Assembly (NCBI GenBank): GCA_016875195.1
Contig: VGRY01000034.1
Location: 1 to 42,341 of the forward strand
Reading direction: 5' to 3'
DNA length: 42,341 bases
Source of the DNA: Deltaproteobacteria bacterium
GTDB taxonomy: Bacteria > Desulfobacterota > BSN033 > UBA1163
In this document: positions 15,772 to 23,989 of the stretch, piece after piece
Layout of the letters: each line of letters starts with the position of its first letter
Numbering within the stretch: position 1 is the first letter of the stretch
Notes under the pieces: generated by a model
Seen by the model: the letters and a program-made list of their open reading frames with translations, nothing else
What the model was told of the DNA's origin: nothing
The model's database searches: none
Made by a program: the position numbers and the translations under genes

Positions 15772-16341
15772 ATGGAGTATTGGGATATTTACGATCAGTA
15801 CTATGCCAGGGTAAGAAAGTTCATCCTAGCCCTTGTGAAAGATGAATGGGTAGCAGATGACCTCATTCAGGAGACATTTATAAAAATTCAGAATAATTTA
15901 AAAAACCTAAAAGACCCTTCAAAATTGTCCTCTTGGATATTTCGCATCGCCTACAATCTCTGCCAGGACCATTTCCGCCGGTCGAAGAGATCAAATAAAG
16001 AGGAAAGCATTGACCAGGAGGAGAGGGAAGACTTAAGCGAAGCCTTCATCCAGAACGAATTGGATATCCAGAAAAGATTAGAACAAAAACAGATGGGAGA
16101 GTGTATTCAGAACCAGATTGACCTCCTCCCCCATTCCTTACGAACGGTCCTGATTCTTTTTGATATGATGGAGTTCAACCATCAGGAGATTGCCAATATC
16201 TTAGGGATAACCGTTCAGAATGTTAAGGTCAGGCTTCATCGAGCCCGTGAAAAGTTGAAAGTCATCCTTGAGCAAAAGTGTACTTTCGAAACGGATGAAA
16301 GAAATGTGCTGGTCTGTGAACCTAAATGCAATTGTAAATAA
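15772..16341 (+). CDS. ECF-type sigma-70 factor with cysteine-rich C-terminal tail
   Basis: The 189-residue protein has sigma region 2 (about 8-75; VADDLIQETFIKI, then SSWIFRIAYNLCQDHFRR) and region 4 (about 115-165; LPHSLRTVLILFDMMEFNHQ, then IANILGITVQNVKVRLHRAR). The last about 22 residues read CTFETDERNVLVCEPKCNCK, with four cysteines beyond a normal ECF end. No anti-sigma gene is adjacent. The partner is the AhpD-like protein with CxxC and CC motifs, so control by thiol redox or metal binding of the tail is an attractive inference. The ribosome site is weak (AGGGTG), consistent with coupling to the upstream gene. Confidence 0.85.
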   Translation: MEYWDIYDQYYARVRKFILALVKDEWVADDLIQETFIKIQNNLKNLKDPSKLSSWIFRIAYNLCQDHFRRSKRSNKEESIDQEEREDLSEAFIQNELDIQKRLEQKQMGECIQNQIDLLPHSLRTVLILFDMMEFNHQEIANILGITVQNVKVRLHRAREKLKVILEQKCTFETDERNVLVCEPKCNCK

Positions 16342-16482
16342 ATCCCCTCCTGCCTTCATCCTTCCTGGTCATTTAAAATCCAGTACAACGGTCCATTAAA
16401 AATCTCCATTGAATTGGAAAGAAGTATTGTTTATAAGTGAAGGTAGTTTGGTTCATTTTCATTGTTTCAACAGGAGGAAGAG

Positions 16483-17082
16483 ATGAAGGGAGTGAATCGT
16501 TCGATTACCTATTTTAATCAACCCGGGATTGATAATACCGATGCAGTGGTAGAGATTGTTTACAACCGGTTGAAAGAAGGGGATATTAAAAGTGTCGTCG
16601 TTGCGAGTTCCCACGGGAAAACAGGTCTTAAGTTTGCAAAGAAGATGGCAGCGGAGACAAACCTGGTGATTGTAAGCTCCCATCCAGGATTTTCTCGTCC
16701 TGGTATCTGGGAATTTGATTTGAAGATTTTGAAAGAGGTGGAGTCCATGGGAGCCAGAGTGGTGAGGCAGAGCCATATCCTTTCAGGCTTGGAGCGATCT
16801 TTTACGAATAAATTTTCCGGAGCCTCCCATACGGAGGTACTTGCAGAATCCCTGCGCTCCCTGTTTGGCGTAGGGGTCAAGGTGGCTATCGAATGTACCA
16901 TCATGGCGGCGGATAGCAGTGCAATTCCCATTGACAAGACGATTGCTGTGGGAGGAACAACCACCTCCAAGGGAGGAGGGGCAGATAGTGCCATAGTGGT
17001 CTGGCCTTTCCACTGCAACAATTTTTTAGACTTCCGGGTGCTTGAGATTCTCGCCAAACCCTTAAGAAGAGAGAAAGGGTAG
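16483..17082 (+). CDS. Stand-alone pyruvate kinase C-terminal (PK_C) domain protein
   Basis: The ATG at 16483 has AGGAGGAAG directly upstream; a TTG seven codons earlier is unsupported. The 199-residue protein matches the alpha/beta domain that in pyruvate kinase binds allosteric effectors: SVVVASSHGKTGLKFAKKMA, NLVIVSSHPGFSRPG, GARVVRQSHILSG and KTIAVGGTTTSKGGGADSAI. No catalytic TIM barrel is present, so it cannot be a kinase. Orphan PK_C proteins occur in archaea and anaerobic bacteria without known function; binding a phosphorylated metabolite is a reasonable guess. It lies between the ECF sigma gene and a UspA gene. Confidence 0.8.
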   Translation: MKGVNRSITYFNQPGIDNTDAVVEIVYNRLKEGDIKSVVVASSHGKTGLKFAKKMAAETNLVIVSSHPGFSRPGIWEFDLKILKEVESMGARVVRQSHILSGLERSFTNKFSGASHTEVLAESLRSLFGVGVKVAIECTIMAADSSAIPIDKTIAVGGTTTSKGGGADSAIVVWPFHCNNFLDFRVLEILAKPLRREKG

Positions 17083-17184
17083 GGTGTTGGCTTTGCATTT
17101 TTCTGATTAATGGTTATATTTTAATTGAATAGGGAATCTCTCTTAGGGGGGAGATTAAAATTCAAACGAGGAGGGAGGAAAACG

Positions 17185-17688
17185 ATGGTTCCAAAAATTA
17201 AAAAAATTCTTTATGCCACGGATCTCAGTAAAAACTCTTCTTATGCCTTTCTGTATGCGGTGGATCTGGCCAAGAAGCATGATGCAAAAATCATTATTTT
17301 GCATGCGATCGAGCCGATTCCGGCCTATGCGGAAGCTTATGGAGGCTTGACGAGCATTCAGAAAAAACAGCAGATTGATGAGATGGTTGAATCAATGAAA
17401 AATCATTTGACAGGGTTTTGTAAAAAGGCAGAATCCCAAATGGGTCCTCCCTGCGCTGAACTTGTAAGCAAGATCCTTGTGTTTACCGCCTATCCCCCGG
17501 ATGCCATCCTGAATACTGCGGACCAAGAGGGGGGTGATGTGATTGTCCTCGGGACCCATGGAAAAGGGTTTATATCATACGCCTTTCTCGGGAGTGTTTC
17601 GAAGTCTATCTTGCATCGAACCCAGAAACCGGTTTTTATCATCCCATTGCCATCGGATAAGACGGCTGTGGATTGGGATGGGATTTAA
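17185..17688 (+). CDS. Universal stress protein, UspA family (ATP-binding type)
   Basis: The 167-residue start at 17185 is supported by GGGAGGAAAACG; the earlier TTG adds 20 basic residues with no ribosome site. The fold is visible from KKILYATDLSKNSSYAF and AKIIILHAIEP to the nucleotide-binding VLGTHGKGFISYAFLGSVS, which fits the G-x2-G-x9-G-S motif of ATP-binding Usp proteins. Such proteins support survival in energy or redox stress. The transcript ends at the shared terminator at 17711-17752. Confidence 0.85.
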   Translation: MVPKIKKILYATDLSKNSSYAFLYAVDLAKKHDAKIIILHAIEPIPAYAEAYGGLTSIQKKQQIDEMVESMKNHLTGFCKKAESQMGPPCAELVSKILVFTAYPPDAILNTADQEGGDVIVLGTHGKGFISYAFLGSVSKSILHRTQKPVFIIPLPSDKTAVDWDGI

Positions 17689-17710
17689 CATCATTCCATG
17701 ATCTTTTTTC

Positions 17711-17752
17711 AAATAAAAAAGCAGAGGGCTGTTACCCTCTGCCTTTTTATTT
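17711..17752. terminator. Bidirectional Rho-independent terminator
   Basis: Stem GCAGAGGG (17721-17728) and CCCTCTGC (17735-17742) has a six-base loop. It is followed by CTTTTTATTT on the plus strand and by TTTTTTATTT on the minus strand. It serves the convergent uspA and ferredoxin-subunit genes. Confidence 0.88.
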
Positions 17753-17774
17753 GCATGGGCATCCTTCTTCGTTA

Positions 17775-18278
17775 TTAGCCCCCTCGTATTTTTCTTTTCT
17801 CCAGAATCTGCTGTTCAATCTCGACAGGGTCCCCAAAATAGATGCAGTGGGCAAGGCAGATATTATCCGCGCAGGCAGGGTAGAGGCCCTGATCTACCCG
17901 ATGATAACAGAGATTACACTTGGCCGCAGTCTTTTTTACATCATCAAAGTGAATGGCATCATAAGGACATTGGTCGATGCAAAGTTGACACCCGGTGCAT
18001 TTCTCTGCATCGAGAATAACGATCCCGTCTTCTCTTTTTCTGATGGCATCCTCCGGGCAAGCTGGTACACAGGGAGGTTCATTGCAGTGTTTACAGACAT
18101 TCACACGCCAGATGAAATCAAGTTTTCCATTCATAACTTTCGGGCCATCCGGCCAGATGGACAGATATTTGATGCCTTTCGTTTCATCCACTGGATTGAA
18201 CTCCTGTTGACAGGCTACTTCACAAGTCTTACATCCCCAGCAGGCAAACTCTTCAACGGTCAGAGTATATTTATTCAT
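17775..18278 (-). CDS. Four-cluster ferredoxin subunit of Mo/W oxidoreductase (DmsB/NrfC type)
   Basis: The 167-residue electron-transfer subunit has four Cys groups in the DmsB order: C13WGCKTCEVAC near the start, CKHCNEPPCVPACP, CTGCQLCIDQCP and a terminal CNLC...C...C pair, together 16 cysteines for four [4Fe-4S] clusters. There is no membrane segment or signal peptide, so the complex is soluble and cytoplasmic. Its start overlaps the end of the catalytic gene by 8 bp, with AAAGGA upstream, so the subunits are translationally coupled. No membrane anchor gene follows; electrons probably go to or come from a soluble carrier. Confidence 0.88.
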   Translation of the reverse strand: MNKYTLTVEEFACWGCKTCEVACQQEFNPVDETKGIKYLSIWPDGPKVMNGKLDFIWRVNVCKHCNEPPCVPACPEDAIRKREDGIVILDAEKCTGCQLCIDQCPYDAIHFDDVKKTAAKCNLCYHRVDQGLYPACADNICLAHCIYFGDPVEIEQQILEKRKIRGG

Positions 18279-20430
18279 AGGATACTATCCTTTCAGGGTA
18301 GATTTTGCACAGTAACGTCCTGATGTTTGAGGCTCCCATGGCAGGGTCGCAACCTTCTAAGGCGCTGTCTGTAAGGATGTTGATATTCGACTCGTCCCAG
18401 CCGTGGCCCGGGTCTTTTTTCTCAGGAAACCACCATCCATGCTGAGCCGCAACGACTCGAGGATCGCGTCCGAGGACGAGTCTTGCCCGTTGTCTTATTT
18501 TGCCTCGATGGGATTCAATGATCACCCAGTCTCCCTCTTTGATATCCTCCTTTGCCGCTGCCTCAGGATGGATCTCAACGATGGGATCTCTGTGAAGTTC
18601 TCTGAGGCGTCCTACCTGTCTGTTTTCCGTGTGAAAGAATCCAGGCATGCGTGCACCGGTAATCAGGATATAGGGATATGCCTTATAAAGTTCCGGAGCA
18701 CTCGCTGGACTTTCAGAAGGCTCCCGGTGCTGAGGAAGCGGGTCATAACCCATTTTTTCAAGAACCGTTGAGTAGAGCTCAAACTTCCTCGTGGGAGTCG
18801 AAAACCCTCCCTCCTTATATTTGTGATATTTCACCTCTCCCCTGAGGTAATTCATCTTCTTAAAATCCTTCCAAGTGATGTTCATCGGGTGGAGGATATA
18901 ATCGAGGGCTTCTTCGTAGTTGTTCCACCAGTATTGTCCTTGACCGATCCGGCGGCCAAGGTCGTTGAGCATTTCATGATCGGAACGGCATTCACCCACC
19001 TGGATGACCTTTCTGCGTGGCAGGACATAGCCATGGCGTTTCCAATAATCACCCACATAGTCCATCTCAAGCCAGGTCGCAGCTGGAAAAACAATGTCTG
19101 CCAGTTCTGCAGTCGGGGTCAGAAAGAAGTCGGCCACAGCCATAAACTCAACTTTCTCAAGGGCCCGGTAAACCTCTCTCGCATTGGCAGCGGTGACCAG
19201 AGGGTTGGTGCTGATAAGGAAGAGCATTTTGACTGGATAAGGTTTTTCTTCAAGAATGGCATCCCAGACGCATTTTGGTTGAAGGATGGCGAAACGAGAG
19301 GCAAGGCGGAAACGGTCTCCTCCCAACCGTTTTGCGAATTGGTCCTTGGAAAGCAGGCCATGGGCACCAAATTGGCCCACATTGACGACATTCGGTTGCC
19401 GGTTGAGGACCTGACCGCCGGGGACGTCGATGTTACCGGTTATTCCCATGAGGGACATGAGCAGGCGGTCGTTATCCGCACAGCTCGTCTGCTGCTCAAT
19501 CGCCACACCCCATTGGATGGCTGCGGGTTTTGTGGTTGCGAAGAGCCTTGCAGCCTCCCTGATCTTTTCTTTTGGAACCCAGGTGATCTCTTCAACTCTA
19601 TCAAGGGGGTATTCATTCACCCTTTTGACAAATGACTCCCAGCCATGGGTATATTTTGCAACGAATTCTTTATCATAGAGTTCCTCATGGATGATAACAT
19701 TGAGCATCCCCAGGGCAAGGGCAGCGTCTGTGCTGGGTCTTAGCTGGAGCCAGACATTTGCCCGTGCTGCCGGACGGGTGAGCCTGGGATCAACGACGAT
19801 GAGCTTGGCTCCTTTGTCGAGGGCGACGGAGAAGGGTTCCCCCTTGTATTCATCAGGGTTGCTGAGGGTAAGGTTGTTTCCCCACAGGATGATGCACTTG
19901 GGAAAATTCTCATAATCAACGATGGGATTTGTTCCGCAGGTGATGATGCTTGTGGAGATGCGGGGCCCGTAACAGAAATGGCCTGCGGTCAGTACGTTTG
20001 GCGAGCCAAGGAGATTGGCGATGCGGTAGATCACAGACTCATTTTCTCTGCCGGTCCCATACCCGAATACAATTGACTCAGGCCCATGTTTTTCCTTGTA
20101 GGTCAGGATTCGCTTTGCAATGGTGTCGAGGGCTTCGTCCCATGAGATCCGTTCCCATTTGCCGCTCGCCTTGGGACCCATCCGTTTGACAGGGTAGGTG
20201 AGTCGGTCTTTATGATAGGCAATTTGCGCCGAGGCCAAGCCTTTGGCGCAGAGCGTCCCATGGGCGATGGGGCAATCGGGGTCACCGGCAATCTTTGCGA
20301 CCTTGCCGCCTTTGACATAAACGATCACACCGCAGCCGCCGTGGCACATCCGGCAGTGACTCTTGACGAATGAATCGTATCCATAAACTTCCATTTCGCG
20401 CTCTATGTTCGAATATCGAAACTCGGGCAT
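18271..20430 (-). CDS. Mo/W bis-MGD enzyme with Cys ligand (acetylene hydratase-like branch of DMSO-reductase superfamily)
   Basis: The start at 20430 is fixed by AGGAGG 4-5 nt upstream; an ATG 19 codons earlier lacks this. The 719-residue protein has C26-x2-C29-x3-C33 and LCAKG (C61) for a [4Fe-4S] cluster. The metal ligand is probably Cys153 in GHFCYGPR. MGD contacts include WGNNLT, VVDPRLTR, STNPLVT and the cap motif AQHGWWFPE. The conserved Lys of LCAKG suggests normal electron transfer from the cluster. Acetylene hydratase has an essential Asp immediately after its second cluster Cys; here that residue is His30. A four-cluster subunit is co-encoded, so redox chemistry is likelier than hydration. 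A paralogue is encoded divergently at 20656. It has no Tat signal. Confidence 0.85.
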   Translation of the reverse strand: MPEFRYSNIEREMEVYGYDSFVKSHCRMCHGGCGVIVYVKGGKVAKIAGDPDCPIAHGTLCAKGLASAQIAYHKDRLTYPVKRMGPKASGKWERISWDEALDTIAKRILTYKEKHGPESIVFGYGTGRENESVIYRIANLLGSPNVLTAGHFCYGPRISTSIITCGTNPIVDYENFPKCIILWGNNLTLSNPDEYKGEPFSVALDKGAKLIVVDPRLTRPAARANVWLQLRPSTDAALALGMLNVIIHEELYDKEFVAKYTHGWESFVKRVNEYPLDRVEEITWVPKEKIREAARLFATTKPAAIQWGVAIEQQTSCADNDRLLMSLMGITGNIDVPGGQVLNRQPNVVNVGQFGAHGLLSKDQFAKRLGGDRFRLASRFAILQPKCVWDAILEEKPYPVKMLFLISTNPLVTAANAREVYRALEKVEFMAVADFFLTPTAELADIVFPAATWLEMDYVGDYWKRHGYVLPRRKVIQVGECRSDHEMLNDLGRRIGQGQYWWNNYEEALDYILHPMNITWKDFKKMNYLRGEVKYHKYKEGGFSTPTRKFELYSTVLEKMGYDPLPQHREPSESPASAPELYKAYPYILITGARMPGFFHTENRQVGRLRELHRDPIVEIHPEAAAKEDIKEGDWVIIESHRGKIRQRARLVLGRDPRVVAAQHGWWFPEKKDPGHGWDESNINILTDSALEGCDPAMGASNIRTLLCKIYPERIVSYE

Positions 20431-20474
20431 TTTCGCCTCCTGCTCATCATGTAAACCATGCCACTCTGTATGAT

Positions 20475-20503
20475 AATCTAAAACCATGAAGAGTCCTTGT
20501 CAA
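20475..20503 (-). promoter_or_regulatory. Promoter of the minus-strand Mo/W enzyme operon
   Basis: On the minus strand TTGACA (20503-20498), a 17-bp spacer and TAGATT (20480-20475) precede the gene. A start near 20468 would give a leader of about 38 nt containing AGGAGG. Confidence 0.55.
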
Positions 20504-20586
20504 TCATTGATCTGGGAAGTATCTCCAAATCCGTGACAGTGGGATGGAACCCGAAGGGCAGGCAGCTTACAATAATTTGTTGGAAC

Positions 20587-20615
20587 TTGAAACGACTTTA
20601 TGAAGATGCTATGGG
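20587..20615 (+). promoter_or_regulatory. Possible promoter of the plus-strand Mo/W enzyme
   Basis: TTGAAA (20587-20592), 17 bp, TATGGG (20610-20615). The -10 match is poor, so this is tentative. It lies about 85 bp from the opposing promoter, leaving room for a shared regulator site. Confidence 0.3.
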
Positions 20616-20655
20616 TTAAAGTATAGTGCTGAATCCACTCTCTTGGAGAACTTGT

Positions 20656-22863
20656 ATGGAGATCAAGAAGGTCATTTGTATCCAATGCCATAATGCCTGT
20701 CGGCTTGCAGCATCCGTGGATGGCCATCGTCTCGTCTCGGTTGATCCTGACACAGAATTTCCAGGAGCCAAGACATCAAATCCCATTTCAAGTGGGTGCC
20801 CGAGACGAAGAGCCATGGTTGAGTATTTTTATCATCCCGCGCGACTCAATTACCCGATGAAGCGCATCGGAAAACGGGGAGAGAATCGATGGCAAATCAT
20901 TTCATGGGATGAAGCTTTTACAGAGATTGGCGCACAATTGAGAAAGATCGTCGATCAATATGGACCTGAGGCCATTGCCACGACCAGCGGAACAGGCCGA
21001 ACCCATGATGAGATAAGAGAGAGATTCTTCAATATCTTAGAATCTCCAAATCATATTGGAGCCGGAGAAATCTGTTATGGGCCCATGTGTGTGATGGGAT
21101 ACACACTTTTTGGATGGCGGGTCTTTCCTGTCGTCCGATCCAATACACGTTGCATTGTCCTCTGGGGTGGGGGAGGTCCTCGTTACTGGGATGCCTTCTG
21201 GAGATCTGCTAAGAGGGCAAAGCGTGATCATGGAGCAAAGATCATTGTGATCGATCCGAGAAAGACGAATAGCGTGAACCATGCGGATCTCTGGCTACAG
21301 ATTCGACCGGGTACGGATTGTGCGCTTGCACTCGGGATGATTCATCATATGATCGAAGAAAATTTGTATGACAAAGCATTCGTGGAGAAATGGTGTTATG
21401 GGTTTGACCAATTAAAGGCATGGGTAAAGAACTACCCGATTGATAGGGTTGCCGAAATCACCTGGGTTCCTGGTCTAAAAATTCGCGAAGCCGCTGAATG
21501 GTATGCGACTCTGACACCAGGAGTGACCAACCATGGAATGGGACTCGAACACCAGGCCAATTCCATTCAAGCGCTCCATGCCCATTACATTTTATCGGCG
21601 ATTACAGGAAACATCGATATCCCGGGTGGTGATATCTTTCCTTCCCCTTACCCTAACCTGATTCATGAGCAGGAAATCGCAGCTCATGACAGGCTTTCAA
21701 CTCAACAGATTGAAAAAACCCTGGGGATTGACCGTTTTCGTTTGATGTCCCGACAAGGTTATGATGCCATCCAGTCCCACGTTTTAAAGGTTTGGGGCAG
21801 GGATGCGAATAATCGCAGTTCTTATGAGTGTTTTGCTCACGCACCGACCGTCTACCGAGCGATTTTATCAGGAAAACCTTATCCGGTTCGCGGAATGATT
21901 ACCCTTTCAAGCAACCCCATGGTCACACAGGCCAATACAAAACTGGTTTATGAAGCCTTAAAGAGCCTCGATCTTTATGTGGTGGTGGACTTTTTTATGA
22001 CACCCAGCGCTCAGTTGGCTGATTATGTTTTGCCTTCTACAACCTACCTTGAAAGACCTTGGTTGTGGACCTATTCGGGAATGATGGGAAGTGAGCGGGC
22101 CATGCCAAGGAAGATCGAAGGGGAGTATGACCGAAGGGATGACTATGATATCTGGCGAGGATTGGCTCTTCAAGTCGGTCAGGAAAAAGAATGGCCATGG
22201 GGGACGCTGGAGGAGGTATATGATTATCGGCTCAAGCCAATAGGGCTCACTTTCCAAGCTTTTATGCGCCAGGGTGGATTCCTTTCGATACCGAAGGAGT
22301 ATAAACGTTATGAAAAGGTTGGTTTTGGAACCCCAACGGGGAAGATCGAAATGTATTCTAAAACGCTTGAGAAGTTGGGATATCATCCGCTCCCCGAATT
22401 TAAGGAGCCTCCTGAAAGCCCTTACAGTCGTCCAGATCTAGCCAAGGAATACCCTCTGATTCTCATCACAGGTGGCAGGATTCAGCCCTATTATCACTCT
22501 GAACAGCGTCAGGTTCAGTCCCTCAGAAAAATGGCTCCCGAGCCCATTGTGCAGATACATCCGAATACTGCAAAACAATTTGGAATTGAAGAAGGGGATT
22601 GGGTTTGGATAGAATCCCCCAGAGGACGAATGCAACAAAAATACAAACCTTTCTTGGGAATTGATGAAAGGGTGATCCATGTTCAACATGGCTGGTGGTT
22701 TCCTGAGGAAGATGGCGCAGAACCTTCCCTGCATGGGGTCTGGAAGTCTAACTGTAATGTGTTGACGGACGATGATCCCGATATTTGTAATGAAGTCAGT
22801 GGCGGGTGGCCGCTTCGCGCCTTTCTTTGTAAAATCAATAAAGCTGAAAAACCCTCATCATGA
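20656..22863 (+). CDS. Mo/W bis-MGD enzyme with Cys ligand, divergent paralogue without its own ferredoxin subunit
   Basis: The ATG at 20656 has GGAGA 7 nt upstream; a GTG ten codons earlier is unsupported. The 735-residue protein has C8-x2-C11-x3-C15 and C48 for a [4Fe-4S] cluster, but the usual C-x-K-G is SGCPRRR. The metal ligand is probably Cys140 in GEICYGPMC. Other shared blocks are VIDPRKTNS, SSNPMVTQAN, ITGGRIQPYYHSEQRQ and VQHGWWFPEEDG. It shares long collinear similarity with the 18271 protein, including VAEITWVP and ITGNIDIPGG. His12 takes the place of the acetylene hydratase Asp. No electron-transfer subunit gene is adjacent, so it either borrows the neighbour's subunit or does non-redox chemistry. 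A short terminator lies about 80 bp downstream. Confidence 0.85.
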   Translation: MEIKKVICIQCHNACRLAASVDGHRLVSVDPDTEFPGAKTSNPISSGCPRRRAMVEYFYHPARLNYPMKRIGKRGENRWQIISWDEAFTEIGAQLRKIVDQYGPEAIATTSGTGRTHDEIRERFFNILESPNHIGAGEICYGPMCVMGYTLFGWRVFPVVRSNTRCIVLWGGGGPRYWDAFWRSAKRAKRDHGAKIIVIDPRKTNSVNHADLWLQIRPGTDCALALGMIHHMIEENLYDKAFVEKWCYGFDQLKAWVKNYPIDRVAEITWVPGLKIREAAEWYATLTPGVTNHGMGLEHQANSIQALHAHYILSAITGNIDIPGGDIFPSPYPNLIHEQEIAAHDRLSTQQIEKTLGIDRFRLMSRQGYDAIQSHVLKVWGRDANNRSSYECFAHAPTVYRAILSGKPYPVRGMITLSSNPMVTQANTKLVYEALKSLDLYVVVDFFMTPSAQLADYVLPSTTYLERPWLWTYSGMMGSERAMPRKIEGEYDRRDDYDIWRGLALQVGQEKEWPWGTLEEVYDYRLKPIGLTFQAFMRQGGFLSIPKEYKRYEKVGFGTPTGKIEMYSKTLEKLGYHPLPEFKEPPESPYSRPDLAKEYPLILITGGRIQPYYHSEQRQVQSLRKMAPEPIVQIHPNTAKQFGIEEGDWVWIESPRGRMQQKYKPFLGIDERVIHVQHGWWFPEEDGAEPSLHGVWKSNCNVLTDDDPDICNEVSGGWPLRAFLCKINKAEKPSS

Positions 22864-22942
22864 TCTTGCTGCGCTTCGGTCCCGAACCAAGAGGACCATG
22901 GGTTCTACCTGTGGGTGAATTGGTCCTCTGGTACGGGATGTT

Positions 22943-22963
22943 CGCCCATTGTGGGTGTTTTTT
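22943..22963 (+). terminator. Short Rho-independent terminator
   Basis: The stem CGCCCA/TGGGTG (one G-T pair, triloop TTG, 22943-22957) is followed by six T residues. It fits termination after the plus-strand Mo/W enzyme. A second GC-rich hairpin without a T-run (CCACGGGC/GCCCGTGG, 22969-22987) follows. Confidence 0.5.
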
Positions 22964-23006
22964 AGGAACCACGGGCTTTGCCCGTGGGGGCTCCATCTGA
23001 TGACTC

Positions 23007-23891
23007 ATGACTAATTTACTACCTGTGGCTGCGGCTGCTGCAACTGGCATCCTCGTTGGCTCTGGGATCGTGGCCACACGTTTTGTCATTGATCAGGCTT
23101 CTCCCATATCGCTGGCGCTGTTGCGTTACACCATCGGTTTTTGCTGCTTGTTGCCCCCAACCTTGTTGTCTGCGCGCGTGCGCTTCGAACGGCGTGATCT
23201 GCTGCCCATTGCGCTGCTGGGCATTACCCAATTTGGGATACTGGTCGCCGTGCTCAATTATTCACTTCAATTCATCCCATCGGCCCGCGCTGCGCTGATC
23301 TTTGCTACCATGCCTCTGTTGACAATGATATTTGCCGCGGCCCTCGGTTATGAGCGAATAACGCTGGCTAAGGTCTTTGGCGTTTCGCTGACCATTGTGG
23401 GGGTAGGTTTTGCCCTTGGAGAGAAGGTGGTTGATCTGGGTGGGGTGACAAGTACCTGGATCGGCGAGTTGGCTGCATTTGCGAGCGCCCTGAGCGGAGC
23501 CATCTGCAGTGTTTTGTACCGGCCCTATCTGCGAAAATATCCGACGCTTCCGGTAAGCGCCTTTGCGATGCTTGCTTCGGTTGGTTTTTTAGCAGTGCTG
23601 GCTGTGGGGGAGGGATTCTTTAACTCTCTACCCCTGTTTACGACTGGCGGTTGGCTGGCTGTCGGCTTTATCGGCATCAATAGTGGCATAGGATACTATC
23701 TATGGTTGTGGGCACTCAACCATACGACGCCAACAAAGGTGACCGTATTTCTGGCACTGAGTCCAATTACGGCGACTGCCTTAGGTGCGCTGTGGCTTGA
23801 AGAAAGAATCTCAACGACCTTCCTAATCGGGCTTTGCTGTGTTGCCCTCGGCCTATGGCTTGCCCACTGGCAACCTCAGTCACGTCCATAG
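23007..23891 (+). CDS. EamA/DMT-family transporter (10-helix)
   Basis: The 294-residue protein consists almost entirely of membrane helices, with two EamA repeats (about 5-140 and 150-288). Marks include ALLRYTIGFCCLLPP, SARAALIFATMPLLTMIFAA and the second-repeat PTKVTVFLALSPITATALGALWLEE. Family members export amino acids, nucleotides or other metabolites; the substrate cannot be told. The ATG has no ribosome site. Codons such as GCG, CTG and CGC are more frequent here than in the AT-richer neighbours, and hairpins lie just upstream. Both suggest acquisition by transfer. Confidence 0.85.
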   Translation: MTNLLPVAAAAATGILVGSGIVATRFVIDQASPISLALLRYTIGFCCLLPPTLLSARVRFERRDLLPIALLGITQFGILVAVLNYSLQFIPSARAALIFATMPLLTMIFAAALGYERITLAKVFGVSLTIVGVGFALGEKVVDLGGVTSTWIGELAAFASALSGAICSVLYRPYLRKYPTLPVSAFAMLASVGFLAVLAVGEGFFNSLPLFTTGGWLAVGFIGINSGIGYYLWLWALNHTTPTKVTVFLALSPITATALGALWLEERISTTFLIGLCCVALGLWLAHWQPQSRP

Positions 23892-23951
23892 AAGCCTCCT
23901 AAGAGTCATTTGACCATCTTTATTGTTCTGTAAAAGGCCTCAATTTTTTGT

Positions 23952-23980
23952 TTGACAATGTCATGCAAATGTCATACATA
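23952..23980 (+). promoter_or_regulatory. Promoter and operator-like repeats of the PIN-RHH pair
   Basis: TTGACA (23952-23957), 17 bp, TACATA (23975-23980), then 9 nt to the ATG, implying a leaderless transcript. TGACA-A-TGTCA (23953-23963) is a perfect palindrome, and ATGTCAT is directly repeated at 23958-23964 and 23970-23976. These are plausible ribbon-helix-helix antitoxin sites. Confidence 0.5.
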
Positions 23981-23989
23981 TAACGATAT

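Noticed and set aside
17673..18323. 216-codon plus-strand open frame
   Set aside because: Antisense to the four-cluster ferredoxin gene and crossing a clear terminator; the apparent residues are complements of cysteine-rich codons.
18823..19635. 270-codon plus-strand open frame
   Set aside because: It is antisense to the Mo/W catalytic gene, whose motifs are intact. The frame has no ribosome site and its product shows no family features.
18271..22863. Calling either Mo/W enzyme an acetylene hydratase
   Set aside because: The ligand Cys position fits, but the Asp next to the second cluster Cys is His in both, and one enzyme has a dedicated ferredoxin subunit.
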